From Cenococcum geophilum 1.58 (lineage: Eukaryota > Ascomycota > Dothideomycetes > Gloniales > Gloniaceae), in contig KV748250.1 of the NCBI GenBank assembly GCA_001692895.1, forward strand, positions 683,475-747,474: DNA of 64,000 nucleotides, given 5' to 3'. Below are positions 1 to 11,323 of the stretch, in pieces; position 1 is the stretch's first letter, and the number at the start of each line of letters is the position of its first letter. The notes beneath the pieces were generated by a model that was given only the letters and a program-made list of their open reading frames with translations, did no database searches and was not told where the DNA came from. A program made the position numbers and the translations under genes.

Positions 1-3000
1 TAATATACTCCTACCTTACTAACTATATAACTATAAGATTAAGATTAAGCCAGATAAGGAAGACACCCTTAGTTATAGCCCCCTTTATTAGCAGTCTACT
101 ACCAAATTATAGGCTATAAAGTAGTACCTTATTAATAACCTAAATAAGGGTTTTATTAAGCCTAGTTAAGTCCCTTTTAACTTACCTATTCTCTTTACTA
201 AAAAGCTAAATAGAGGACTTTGTTTCTACATTAACTACTATAAACTTAATAATATAACCTACAAGGACCGCTATCTACTACCCTTATTTAATAAGACTTT
301 AGCCTAAATAAGTAGAGCTAAGATCTTTACTAAGCTTAATATCTATTAGGCTTTTTACTGGATTAGGATAAACCCTAAATTAGAAAATCTTACTATATTT
401 TGGATTATTACAGAATATATAAATATAAAGTACTTCCTTTCGGACTAACTAATAAACTGGCTACGTACTAGTAATATATAAATAATATACTCTTTAACTA
501 CCTTAACGACTTCTATACGGCCTACCAAGATAATATTATAATCTAATCTAAGAATAAGTTAGAATACGAGGAGCATATCTATAAGGTCCTATAACAGCTC
601 TATAAGGCCGGCCTCTAGGCCAATATTAGGAAATTAGAATTTAGTGTTAAGCGTATAAAGTACCTAGGGTTTATTATTAGTATAGACAGAATTAAGGCGG
701 ACCTAGAAAAGATAGCTGTAATTAACTAATAGGCACTCCTAAGGACTGTAAAGGGGGTATAGTTATTCCTAAGGTTCTATAACTTTTACTAACGCTTTAT
801 TAAGAACTATAGCAGGGTTACCTAACCTCTTATCTATCTTACTAGAAAGGACTAGCCCTTCCACTTTAATACTATATATAAGTAGGCCTTTAATAAGTTT
901 AAAAAGCGGCTAGTCTCTACTTCTCTACTTATCCATTTTTACCTAAAATAGCCCTTAATACTAGAAACTAACGCATTAGATAGTATAATAGCTGGCGTTT
1001 ACTCCTAGAAGCAGCTAGATAGAAAATAACACCCTATTACTTACTATTTAAAAACTATAGTAAATATATAAATTACCCAATCTACAATAAGGAGATAATA
1101 GCTATTATCTCTAGTTTTTAGTACTAGTAAATATAGTTAGAAGGAGCCCCTAAGCCTATTTAAGTAGTTTTGGACTATAAGGCTTTAAAATATTTTATAA
1201 TAACAAAGGCCCTTATAGTCTAGCAGGCACACTAGGCGGAGGTTCTATCCTAGTTTAACTTCCTAATTATATATAGGCTAGGTACTACTAACTACGCGGA
1301 TACTCTTATAAGGCGGGAATAGGACCTAGATAACCAGGCAGCTACAAAGATCTTATTATAGACTTAAACGCTACTATAACTAGAATGCCTTAATCCCTAA
1401 AAACGGGCAGAACTAAATACGGACCCTTTAGATGCTAAGATATATCCTATTAACTCCATAGAACTTAATCTTATTAATAAACTACTATAGGTAAACCGTA
1501 TAGCCCCTTGTCTATAATAGTACCGTAAAAAGATAAAGGGTACTACTAGCCTATAGTCCCTTAAAAACGGACTACTAAAGCACTAGGAACGGCTAGGAGT
1601 GGTAGAGGAATAGAATTTACGGACTTGGCTTATCGCCAAAGCATATACTTAGGTCTCTACGGCCTACCCTAGAAAAAATAGGACCTACAGGATCATTAAC
1701 GACCGCTACTACTAGCCTAGGATAGTTATAGATATTAACCGCTATATACAGAACTGGAACGACTGCCGTAGGTCTATAATTCCACGAGATAAGACCCTAG
1801 GGCTATTAAAGCCACTCCCGATACTAGAACGCCCCTAGTAGCATATCTCTATAGATTTCTATAAGCTACCTACGGACCGTAACGGATATAATACGGTTAT
1901 AATCCTAGTTGACCGCTTTAGTAAGCGCCCGTTCTTAATCCCCTATTATAAGAATATTAATGCTAAAGAGGCGGCCTAACTATATATCCACTATATCTAC
2001 TAAATCTACGGACTACTAGATACTATTGTATCCGACTATAGGCTATAGTTTATATTAGCCTTCTAGAATAAGTTTACCTAGATCTTAGGTATTAGGCTAA
2101 AGCTTTCTATAGTATACCACCCCTAGATAGATAGTTAGATAGAGATTGTAAATTAATACTTAGACTAGAGACTCCGGCCCTTTATTAACTACTTTTAGAA
2201 TAACTAGAGTAAACTACTACCTATAATAGACTACGCCTAGGTAACCCTACCCTATAACTCTACGGGGTTTGTACCTATTTAGCTAGAAATAGGATACTTA
2301 CCCTATATAAGCTTTAACTAGGAGAGACTAGAAGGACTATAGACCGTGCGTGAAAAACTATCTTATAAGGAAGTATAGTAGTATACTAGACGCCTAGAAG
2401 AAGTATAGACGGTAGCCTATAAGAACCTAGAGAAGGCNTANAAATTAATAGAATAGTAGGNNAATAANTATAGNNNTAAGCCTAACTTTACTATAGGTAA
2501 TAAGGTCTAGGTTATAATAAAGAACTAAAAAATAGAACGGACTAGCTATAAGCTAGACTATAAGATAATAGGACTGTATAAGATCCTTAATAAAGAAGGC
2601 AACTTATATAAGGTTAAACTCCCAGACTCAATTAAAGTCTACCCTATTTTCTTACCAGATAAGCTGTAGAAAGCTATAAATAACCCACTACCTAGATAAA
2701 AGAATGAGCCTCTACTACTAATTTAAGTTAATAGTAATAATAAATAGGAAGTTAATAAAATATTAGCCTATAAACTAGTATAAGGAACGCTAAAATACCG
2801 TATCTAATAGAAAGGCTATAATTTAGACCTAACCTAGTACCCTACCTAGAACTTTATAGGCTACCCCTAGAAGCTTAAAAAATTCTATAACCAATACCCT
2901 AACAAGCCCGGACCCCTAAAGTACCTTAACAAGTAGATAGAGTGCTAGTATAGCGAAGACAATAAACTACCTATTAAGTATAAAGATAAGAATACCCTAT

Positions 3001-3040
3001 AGACATAATACGGATATATAAAGCCTAAGGGCAGGCTTTT
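1..3040 (+). pseudogene. Gypsy pol remnant (RT, RNase H, integrase, chromodomain)
   Basis: Translated over its stops, the strand reads as pol. The end of reverse transcriptase shows KYLGFIIS at about 655-685. RNase H-like sequence follows at 850-1250. The integrase core runs about 1850-2420 and keeps an IDF start, an SDYR-type motif (SDRG in intact copies) and a following Glu region. A basic stretch lies near 2490. A chromodomain about 2745-2935 shows YRIQQKGY and ends in NKPGPLKYL. Stops fall mostly at Gln/Trp positions and several frameshifts are present, so no functional product is possible. Bases 2438-2475 include ambiguous N calls. Placement as chromovirus-type Gypsy is firm; exact boundaries are not. 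Confidence 0.85.
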
Positions 3041-3057
3041 TCGGAGGGGGGGGGTAA

Positions 3058-3280
3058 TATTACGACGCTGGTAGAATATAGTAGAAGACTAGCAGAATAT
3101 GGCAGAATACGGCAGATGCGATTACGTAGCTAGAGGATCTTATAAAACCTTAAGCGGTGCTACTATTCTTCTCTTTTCCTTTCTCTAGCTTTAGATCCTT
3201 GTTTATAGACAATCCAATTATATAGGCTTACTTACGTCTTCCTTACCATACTCTCGCCTTAATTGACTAAGTTGCTAACA
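3058..3280 (+). repeat. 3' LTR of Gypsy F1
   Basis: This 223-bp repeat starts TATTACGACG (a RIP form of TGTTACGACG) and ends GTTGCTAACA. It aligns along its length with 3757-3971 and, reverse-complemented, with 35273-35494. It follows a G-rich polypurine tract. Confidence 0.88.
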
Positions 3281-3756
3281 GAATACTTTAGAGCAAACTT
3301 AGTAGACAATTATTTAAAATCGCTACCTCGCTACTTAATAAAGGTAAAAGGCCATAGGCTTAAGATTCTTAAGACGAGATAAGAGATACCTAAGATTCTT
3401 AAGATAAGATAAGGAAAGCTTAAGGACCTATAATAGACGAAAACCAATAGTTAAGGGCAGTAGCTTAGTTTAAAGATATACAAATAAGCTTGGGATAAGA
3501 ATTTTCTACGGCGTAAGATTTATAGGACGCGATAAGCGAAATTTAAGACTCTTAAGACGAGATAAGAATAATACCGCTTAGCTAGATAAAGGCTAGAGCT
3601 ACGCTTAGAAAAGAAGCTAAATAAGAATAAAGGTTCTTTAGAAATCTAAGATTTAATAAGCGAACAAAGGTTCTAAACTTAGGTAAACCTAAGGTTTAGC
3701 CTAAGGGTTAAGATATTAACGCTAAAACTATAAGATTTAAGGATCTAGAGGATCCT
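3281..3756 (+). mobile_element. Fragment of an element-A-like Gypsy between two F LTRs
   Basis: This 476-bp stretch is neither F sequence nor host DNA. Its reverse complement aligns with about 28080-28450 of Gypsy A and also with element B near 39000-39180. All copies share the recurring phrase CTTAAGACGAGATAAG. In element A this part lies between the gag zinc knuckle and the protease. The piece therefore appears to be a plus-oriented slice of an A-family element into whose two sides F copies inserted. No coding capacity is left. Confidence 0.75.
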
Positions 3757-3971
3757 TGTTACAGCACCGTTACAACACTAGCAAATTGCCGTCACGTAAT
3801 AGCAAGTTGCTATTACGTGACTAGAGGATTGTATATAACTTCGAGCGGTATTTCCGTTCTTCTCCTTTCCTTTCTCTAGCTTTAGATCCTTATTTATAGA
3901 CAATCCAATTATATAGGCTTGCTTACGTCTTCCTTGCTATGCTCCCGCCTTAATTAACTAAGTTACTAACA
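3757..3971 (+). repeat. 5' LTR of a second Gypsy F copy
   Basis: This 215-bp LTR begins TGTTACAGCACCG and ends TTACTAACA, with the inverted termini TGTTA...TAACA. It matches 3058-3280 and the reverse complement of 35273-35494. It is less RIP-altered than the coding body that follows. Near 3790-3840 it holds a TCACGTA...TACGTGA pair flanking inverted GCAA/TTGC arms, the decayed form of the CACGTG pair in the solo LTR. Confidence 0.85.
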
Positions 3972-5255
3972 TTATCTAAAGCTTATCTACTCTCTTTTCC
4001 TAAGAGGGAACTTAAATATATCTATAATCTACGAATAGGATAAGGACACGGAAACGGACCTAAAAAATATTACTAGAACTACACGAATAGAATAGGACCC
4101 TAAGGATAGGATAGAACTAAAAGGACATATATAATATAACCTAAAGGACACGCACGGACTAGAACTCCTAAAGAAATTACCAGAAATTACCTAATACCCC
4201 TACTACTATGCTAAGAAATATAGTAGCTGGCAAAGCCGCTATAGGACCCGTAAATACCTCTAATAGTAAAATAGTCGCCGTCTTAACCCCCTAGGAAGAG
4301 CTTATAGTAGCTAATACTAAAATTAAACTACTCCGAGAGCTGCTTAAGGCTAGAGATACCCCTATACCTAGCGAAGAGTTATTAGATACCCAGAGACTTA
4401 CTATAGTCCTTAAGGCCCTAGCCTAATATATAGCATTAGCATTATCGCGGTCCGCGAAGGTCGCGGACCCCCTATTGCTTATAGATGGAACTAACCCTAT
4501 ATTTAATAATTAGAAGCTTTAACTATAAGATAAGATTAAAGTTAATATAGACTACTTCCCTACTACTTAAGTTAAGATAGCCTACGTCGTCGGCCGTACC
4601 GGCGGGGATATATAGACGTACTTACGTCCGTGATACGCTTAGGACTTAGTAGACCCCTTCCTCTCTAGAGAAGAGATAATTAATTACCTATCTTCTATCT
4701 ATAAGGACCCCTTTAAGATATAAAACGCTTGCCTTAATTATAAAGCCCTTAATATAAAAACGATAGAGACCTTTTTAGCCTTTTAGACCCGCTTTCTATA
4801 CCTAGCCGGTTAAGCCCGAATTCCTTATAAAGACCTAATACTAGACCTCTTTAATAAGCTTAACCTAGATCTATAGCGCGCCGTACTGCTAGTTTTTACT
4901 ACTATATAGACGCTAAAAGTACTTACAGACTACTGCCTGGCTATTAACTAAGGCCTCTATTAAATTAAGGCATAAGCCAAGTGGTATAAAGCTAGAAACT
5001 CTTTAAACTAGACTATAAGTACTATAAGAACGGCCTATAGCGCCCCGGCACGATCTATAACTCCTATAGTACTAGCTATATAGCCCGCCATTAATTTAGC
5101 AGCTAGCCGCATAGCAAGTCCTGCTGCGGGTCTAGCGCACACTCGGTCTATATATAACGACCCCTATAAATAGGCCCTTAGCAATTAAGGAGCCTACTTT
5201 TTATACGGCTAAAAGGACTAATTTAGAACCTCTTTTAAGCTAGTTAAGGACATAT
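3972..5255 (+). pseudogene. Gypsy gag remnant (F2)
   Basis: Reading through stops gives a capsid-like Gag polyprotein. A hydrophilic N-terminal part (about 4200-4440) is followed by a retrotransposon gag domain (about 4490-4960) and a Ser/Ala/Pro-rich linker. The last recognisable feature is one half of a CCHC zinc knuckle (CFLYG..KDQF, about 5199-5225). It sits directly behind the LTR at 3757-3971, so it is read as that element's gag. At about 5255 it stops abruptly against an antisense Copia fragment, and no continuation was found to the right. Gln/Trp codons converted to TAG/TAA mark RIP. Confidence 0.7.
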
Positions 5256-5256
5256 T

Positions 5257-8200
5257 CTAAATTTATTATAGCTTACTTATTTAAGGGTTGTCTTAATTAG
5301 AGCTATTTCCTTAATCTATAGGACTTTATCTACTATAGACTTAATAGCGACGGCAATATTAAAGCTATAAGTTATTATATAGAGTTTAGAAGCCAAAACG
5401 CTTCTAGTAACTCTTTTATACTTAATTAAGCTCTAATAGACAATATTAGCCTTCTTAGTTGCGTTAGCTAGTATAATAATATAGCTAATTTATGAAGAGA
5501 GGTCCTTATTATTAGTAAAGGAAGCGTCTATAAAGACTAAAGCTATAGCGTCTTAGTCTCCAATTTAATAAACTTAAGACCTCTATATAAGTTCTAAATC
5601 TACTAACTTAGGCGCTTATTTAGTTCCTTTGCGTCTACCTCCTTAGGGTTAATTACCTAGGTAGTAAAGGATAAATTAAATAAAGCCTCTAATTAATAAA
5701 CTAAGGCAATATAAGCTCCTCTGGCGCGTTAAGCGATATATTAGTCCTTTAGCATAAGTAGGCTATACGTAACTCCTCTAGAGCTAGTGCTATCTGCTAG
5801 CGTAGTATTAATTACGCTAAGGTTCTTATACTAACGCTTTTACGTTAGCGTAATACTTCTATCTTATATTAATTAAATAAGTCCTCTATTAAACTTAATT
5901 AGTATATTAGCGGTTAGTTACTCTTACTCTTTAGCTATAAATTTAGTCTTATATAGTTTATTCTGTTTAGCCTCTATAAAGGTATTATCTATAAGGAATA
6001 GTATATTATTAGTCTATAGGCCGATAATTCTAAAAGGTTTATTGCAATAAAGTAAGCAAGGGTTATATATAGACTAGTCTATTTATAGCTAATTAACGTA
6101 GTATAAATAGTAGGTCTTAAACTAGTAGTTTCTAGCTTTAGGGACTCTATAAAGTAGCTTTATAACCTTTAGAATAGAGTCCTTATTAATTTCTAATTGT
6201 TTATTTAGCTTATACAGTAGTCGTATATAGAACTTATAGTTTAGGTTTATAGTAGACTAAATATAGGCTTATAAGATATCTTAGAGGTAGATTTATATCT
6301 ATAGTAGTATAGCAGTAATATAGAGAATTAACCGCTAGCTAACTTATTAAATTATTAGTAACTAAGTAAGGACTAGCTCTTTCTCTAAATTATTATAGGC
6401 CTATATAATAAGTTGTGATTTCTTAAAGGCTTTATTAGTTCCCTTATTCTTAATCTTATTAATAAACTATAAGTTAAAAAGTCTAACCCCCTTTAGTATA
6501 TTATATAGCTTAATAATCTTAAAGACGCCTTATTTAAGTATGCCTATAATCTCCTTTTATTATAAAGCGCTAAATTAGATATTACTATTATTCTATAAAT
6601 CTATTATAGCGTCTATAATAGCCGTATCTATAACGGCCGTAAGTAATAGGTATTTATAGAGGCGACCTCTGCCTTGCTTTAGTAGTAGCTATAGTTTAGC
6701 TTTAGGTAATAATTAAGGTTTAGCTAGTAAAGGTACTAGTTTAGCTAATTTAATAGACTCTTATGGTTTAACTAAGTCTTATAGGTCTAGTAGGTAAGGT
6801 TTTATAACTATAGAGCGGTTATAGGCCTATTTAGTAGCTTTACGGTATAGGTCTTACTATTAACGGTAAGTAGTATATATAGCCTATCCCAATAACCACT
6901 TTAGCTAGTATTACCTTCTCTCTAGACTAAGATAGGTAAACTAGGTAGGAGGCCATATATAGCGTCGGTTTGTGGTCTATTTTATATATTAAGAGCGTTA
7001 GTAATCTATTATTTAGCTTATAGCTTCTATATTTCCGCTATTACTTTCCTTATAGCCGTAGCTCGCTATATAACTAAAGGTAATGGCACGTCTAATTTAA
7101 CTATTGAGGGAGAGGCTCTAAAGACTAGGAGTGTAGGGACTAGGCCTCCTAGGCTAGCTATATTATTAATAGCTTTAAAGGCCATTTATAGGGCTATCTC
7201 CTTGCTAATCTTAGGGATTTTAGTTATAATAATTTGGTAGGCTCGTTATAGCGGACCGTAGTAGCGCTCTACCATTCTAATAGAATGATATAATTTAACT
7301 AAAACTAACTTTATACTTACTTCTATAGTAGTAATATAGTACTTAACTCCTTACTAATAAAGTTCTTCCTAGCGTCTATAGTAATTAAGTCTAGTAGTCC
7401 TAAATAGCTATTAATCTAGCATATTTATAGGATATCCTAAGTATACTTAGCGCTAATATGTTATAGCTATCTACTAGCTTAAAATTGAGTTACTTTATTA
7501 ACTATATATAAAAGGGAGGAGCCGCTAATATATATAATGTTAATGATAATATTATAATTAAAGTTAACGTTATCTTATAAGGTAAAGCGAAATCTACCTA
7601 GAGATTTGCTAAACTTCTAGCAGTAGTAGTAGAGTCTAGTTAGCTCTTTAATAGCAGATCTATTAGTATTATAGCTATAGCTAGCCTTTATAAGAAGCTT
7701 TTATAGTCTATTAACTAATAGGTAACTAAATTAATAGTATAGACGTTATAGCTCTACGTTAGTTAAGTAGTAAGGGTTTATATTAAAAGACTTAACTAAA
7801 TAAAACTATAAAGAGAAGCTCTATAAAAGAAATAGGTAGCTAAATTATCTAACTACTAGCACCTTTTTAGTGCGAGTAATGATAACGTTCTTTAGGTTAT
7901 CGTATTTAATATAGAGTCTATCTATATCTACTAAGCAAAGTAGAAAAGGAGTATCTACTTTAATAATATAGAATTATACCTTACCTATAGGGCTATTAAT
8001 GTCTATGGTTTTAATAGACGTAGAGGCTCTAATCCCGAATTAGATAGTTACTTAGCCCTTAGTTAACGTATTAAGACTCATAGACCCATCTACGGCCCAT
8101 AGAGCTCAGAATTGGCCGTAGCCAGCTATAGACTTACGCGAAGTACCCGTATTAATTATAATTCCTATAAAGACCGTTAAGGTATATTATAATGCTATAG

Positions 8201-10120
8201 TTGTGGATATATTATAGGTAAATGGGTTAGTCTCCGTATAAGGTTCCGTGGCAGACTTTATAGTAAGTTCTAAAGCCGTAAGTAGGTATATATAAGCCTT
8301 ATTAGCTAGCTCTACGTTTATAGAGGTTGCCTTCCCTATAGTAAGTGTTCTAAAGATAGTAATATTGGCAGAGCTATTATTAGGTTCTCCGGCGTCGCTC
8401 CTAGAGTCGTTAGCGTCTTATATATAGGCTTCGAAGTCTAAATCCTTATCTCTTTTATAAGCAGCAATATATTACTTAAAGTGGTTATTAAAGTTACTCT
8501 TATTATAGACCTTAATATTAATAAAGCGTCTCTTATAGTTATCTCTAGATTAGTTACGCTCCTCCTCTATATATTTCTATAAACGGCAGTCCTCCTTCTT
8601 ATAGACGTAGCACTTAGCCTTTAGTCTACCATTAGTTCTGTAAGAGCGATTATTACTATAGTAACTAGTGTTTTAGTCTTAATTCTGGTCGTTCTATAAT
8701 AGTATAAATCCGTAAAAAAGGCTTAGTAAGATAGTCTTATTATGGCCTATAAGGGGTATTCTTTTTCCTATATAATAATACAGGATTATAGCTTACTAAT
8801 TAACTAAGAAAGGTCTTCTAGAGGGTTGGAGATAGTAATATAGCATGCTAGCACTCCCTAGTAAGTAGTAACTAATTTATTTATAAGAATACGGTTTACA
8901 TAGAAGTCTAGGTATAGTCTATAATATTGCTTTAATAGGTTATTTATAAGAAGTTAGAAGTTCTAATAGATTAACTTATTAGGGTTCTTATCTATAACTC
9001 CTTAGAGGGTTATACTATTCCACTCTATAAGGTTCTTACGGTAGTATTCTAGCCCTTTAAAGAACTATTGTATATAGTTATAGGCTTTAGTAAAAGGTCT
9101 TAATTTAAGGTTGCTATTATAGTAGTGGTCCTAAGTAAGCCCTTTTAGTATGCTAGGGAATACCACTATATAGCCTTCTAGTAGTAAGCCAGATCTCTTA
9201 TAGATATTATAGAAGATAGTTAACTTAAAGTTAAAGCTATTACTAACTCTATTGTACTTTTAGTCGTCTATATAGATCTTTATAATTATAGCTACCTCCT
9301 TACTATATCTAGGTCCTTACTTAGGTCCTTATTCTATACTAGGCATAGCTAGTTTAGGTAGTGTATATATATATAGCTACTATAGTTGCTATAGCTGCTA
9401 AAAGTTATACTGCTACTAGGTAGGTTACTAGGGTATAAATATAATAGGTATTTAAGGGTAATACTACTATTAGGTAGCGATTAGTGTAGCTTGCTGGGGT
9501 ATAGATATAATAGGTAGTTAAGATGTTATAGAGGTAGGTATCTATGTTCTGGGCGGTGTTATAGCTATAGCTATAGGCTAGGTAGATTTCAGGCTAATTA
9601 CTAAACCATTAAGAGTATGGTTTAGTTTTTTTTATAGTACTCTTATAGCTAGTAGTTCTACTAACTCCTTAATAGTTACTATAATCTCCTTATCTATCTA
9701 TTAATGCGGCTCTTCTTATTATATAACTTTAAATAATAGTTTAGATATAGTAACTCTATTGTTAGATTTACCTATATATATACCTCCCTTAAGGAGATAT
9801 CTTCGCAGCTTAGATCTAGTATCCGTGTATATCTTCTTAAAGCTCTCCACTATAAACCCCTCGAACTGCTCTTAAAAGATAGTCTATAAATTATTGTCTA
9901 TAAGGTCTTGTATTAGGTATATCGTCGTCTATACAAACTCTACTAGTTCGTCCTTTATAGCCTTATCTACATTAATTCCATATCTATATTTACTAGCTAT
10001 TATAGCCTATTCTTCCTCCATTTATACTATAGTTATAGGTATAAGGGTAGGTATAAGGGTAGTTATTAGTTTAAAGAAGTTCAGGTTAAGGTTTAAGGTA
10101 AAAGTGTAAAGGTAAGGGTG
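5257..10120 (-). pseudogene. Ty1/Copia polyprotein remnant (element H)
   Basis: The minus strand carries a nearly full Copia polyprotein. Gag lies at about 10110-8650 and ends in a Cys/His knuckle near 8600. Protease LINTGTSRKS lies at about 8110-8165 (D(T/S)GA in intact families). The integrase C-terminus near 7280-6900 begins VERYYGPL and includes EIPKISKEIALQMAFKAIN. Reverse transcriptase spans about 6700-5900, with QTNNILFL (about 5990-6010) in place of the usual DD-containing motif. The start of RNase H runs to about 5280. The order gag-PR-INT-RT-RH is diagnostic of Copia. The 3' end and its LTR are missing where it meets the F2 gag; the 5' LTR was not recognised. Many Gln/Trp codons are stops and the catalytic Asp pair reads NN, so it is dead. 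Confidence 0.85.
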
Positions 10121-11320
10121 TAAGGGTGTATACGTGTCCTGTTAATAAATCTATAGTTCTTAGATACTATAGACGATTCTTAGTAAAGATACAGTCCTCT
10201 AGGCGATCTAACGCGTTAACAGTTAAGCTAACGCGTAGTCTTAAGCTTTAAGGATAACGTAGCTTTCTCCTTTAACTAAAATAGGGTAATAACTCTACAA
10301 TCATTATATACCGAGTAAGTAGTACTATTTCTTAAGCTTTGCTATTATATATTTCCTAATCTATATATCTACTAATTAGTATTAGTATACTCACTTTATT
10401 AACGTATACGAATATCACTTATAGTGGTACGTATGCGGTATTAAAGTTAGTAGTTATTAATTGTCTAGAATTAGAGGGTTACTCTAAGGTCAGGTTAGCT
10501 AACTTCGCTTCGTAGTCTTATAACCACGTTACGTAATTAACGTTCTAATAGTAATATATTATAAATGGAATCTTATAGATAGAGTTTGGACTTAAATTTT
10601 AATAGGGTTCTATACCACTTTAGAACCTATTTATAATATATTAGATAGTAAAAATAAAAGTTATTAGTTAAATTATAATATCTATTAAATTTTACTAACT
10701 TTAGCTCTTTCTAATAACTTACTTTATATATTTTATAATTATAATAAATTAATTATTACTTAAATTCTAAGAAAATAAAAATCTTTATTTTTAAAAATAG
10801 TATAATTATATAGTTAAAAAAACCCTTCTAAATTATATTATATTGTATATTTTATATAATTTTAAATAAATTTTTAAAATATATAAATTTTAAGCTAATA
10901 TAATAATTATAGTTTTTATTTTGTTAAATATTTATTTAAATATTAAAGTTAATAAACCTTTAAATAATATATTTAAAATTAAGTATTAACTAATAACTTT
11001 TTGTATGTAACTATATAAATAATAAAATATAAAATAATAGTTTTTTTTTAATAGAATAGAGATAGGTATTTAGATTTCTTATAGTCTTTTCTTCTATTTT
11101 TTTACTATTTAATAGTTAATAGGATCTTAGTATTTTATTAAGTAACTATAAACCCCTGATTAAAGATTTATAAATTATTAAAATATAATTACTAATATAT
11201 ATTAATCTGCTTAAAAAGGATTATATATAGAACTATAGCGCTATAGTCTAAAGACTATATATATAGTATTAGACGTTATATAATAAAACAAGTATATTTA
11301 ACTAGGAATACAATAGTAAT
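10121..11320. other. Extremely AT-rich stretch, no gene seen
   Basis: The first 400 bases may include the leader or a decayed 5' LTR of Copia H, but I could not set an LTR end. From about 10560 the DNA is almost entirely A/T, with poly-A/T tracts and TATATA runs. No reading frame, element end or RNA gene was recognised on either strand. Confidence 0.6.
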
Positions 11321-11323
11321 ATA

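Larger units (their letters stand above)
1..3280 (+). mobile_element. Ty3/Gypsy element F1, 3' part with 3' LTR
   Basis: This is the 3' part of a plus-strand Gypsy retrotransposon whose 5' end lies outside the window. Its order is reverse transcriptase, RNase H, integrase, chromodomain, polypurine tract, LTR, which is the chromovirus order of Ty3/Gypsy. A G-run (about 3045-3054) precedes the LTR as a polypurine tract should. The whole body is RIP-altered, with CpA almost absent and many TAG/TAA codons where Gln or Trp is expected. A second LTR of the same family lies 476 bp downstream and a solo LTR at 35273-35494, so the family has moved repeatedly here. Confidence 0.88.

Noticed and set aside
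3058..3971. A single short LTR element with 476-bp interior
   Set aside because: The left LTR follows a pol and polypurine tract and the right LTR precedes a gag, so they belong to two different elements.
9894..10109. 71-codon hydrophobic plus-strand frame
   Set aside because: It is antisense to the gag N-terminus of Copia H on the minus strand, whose reading makes sense protein-wise.
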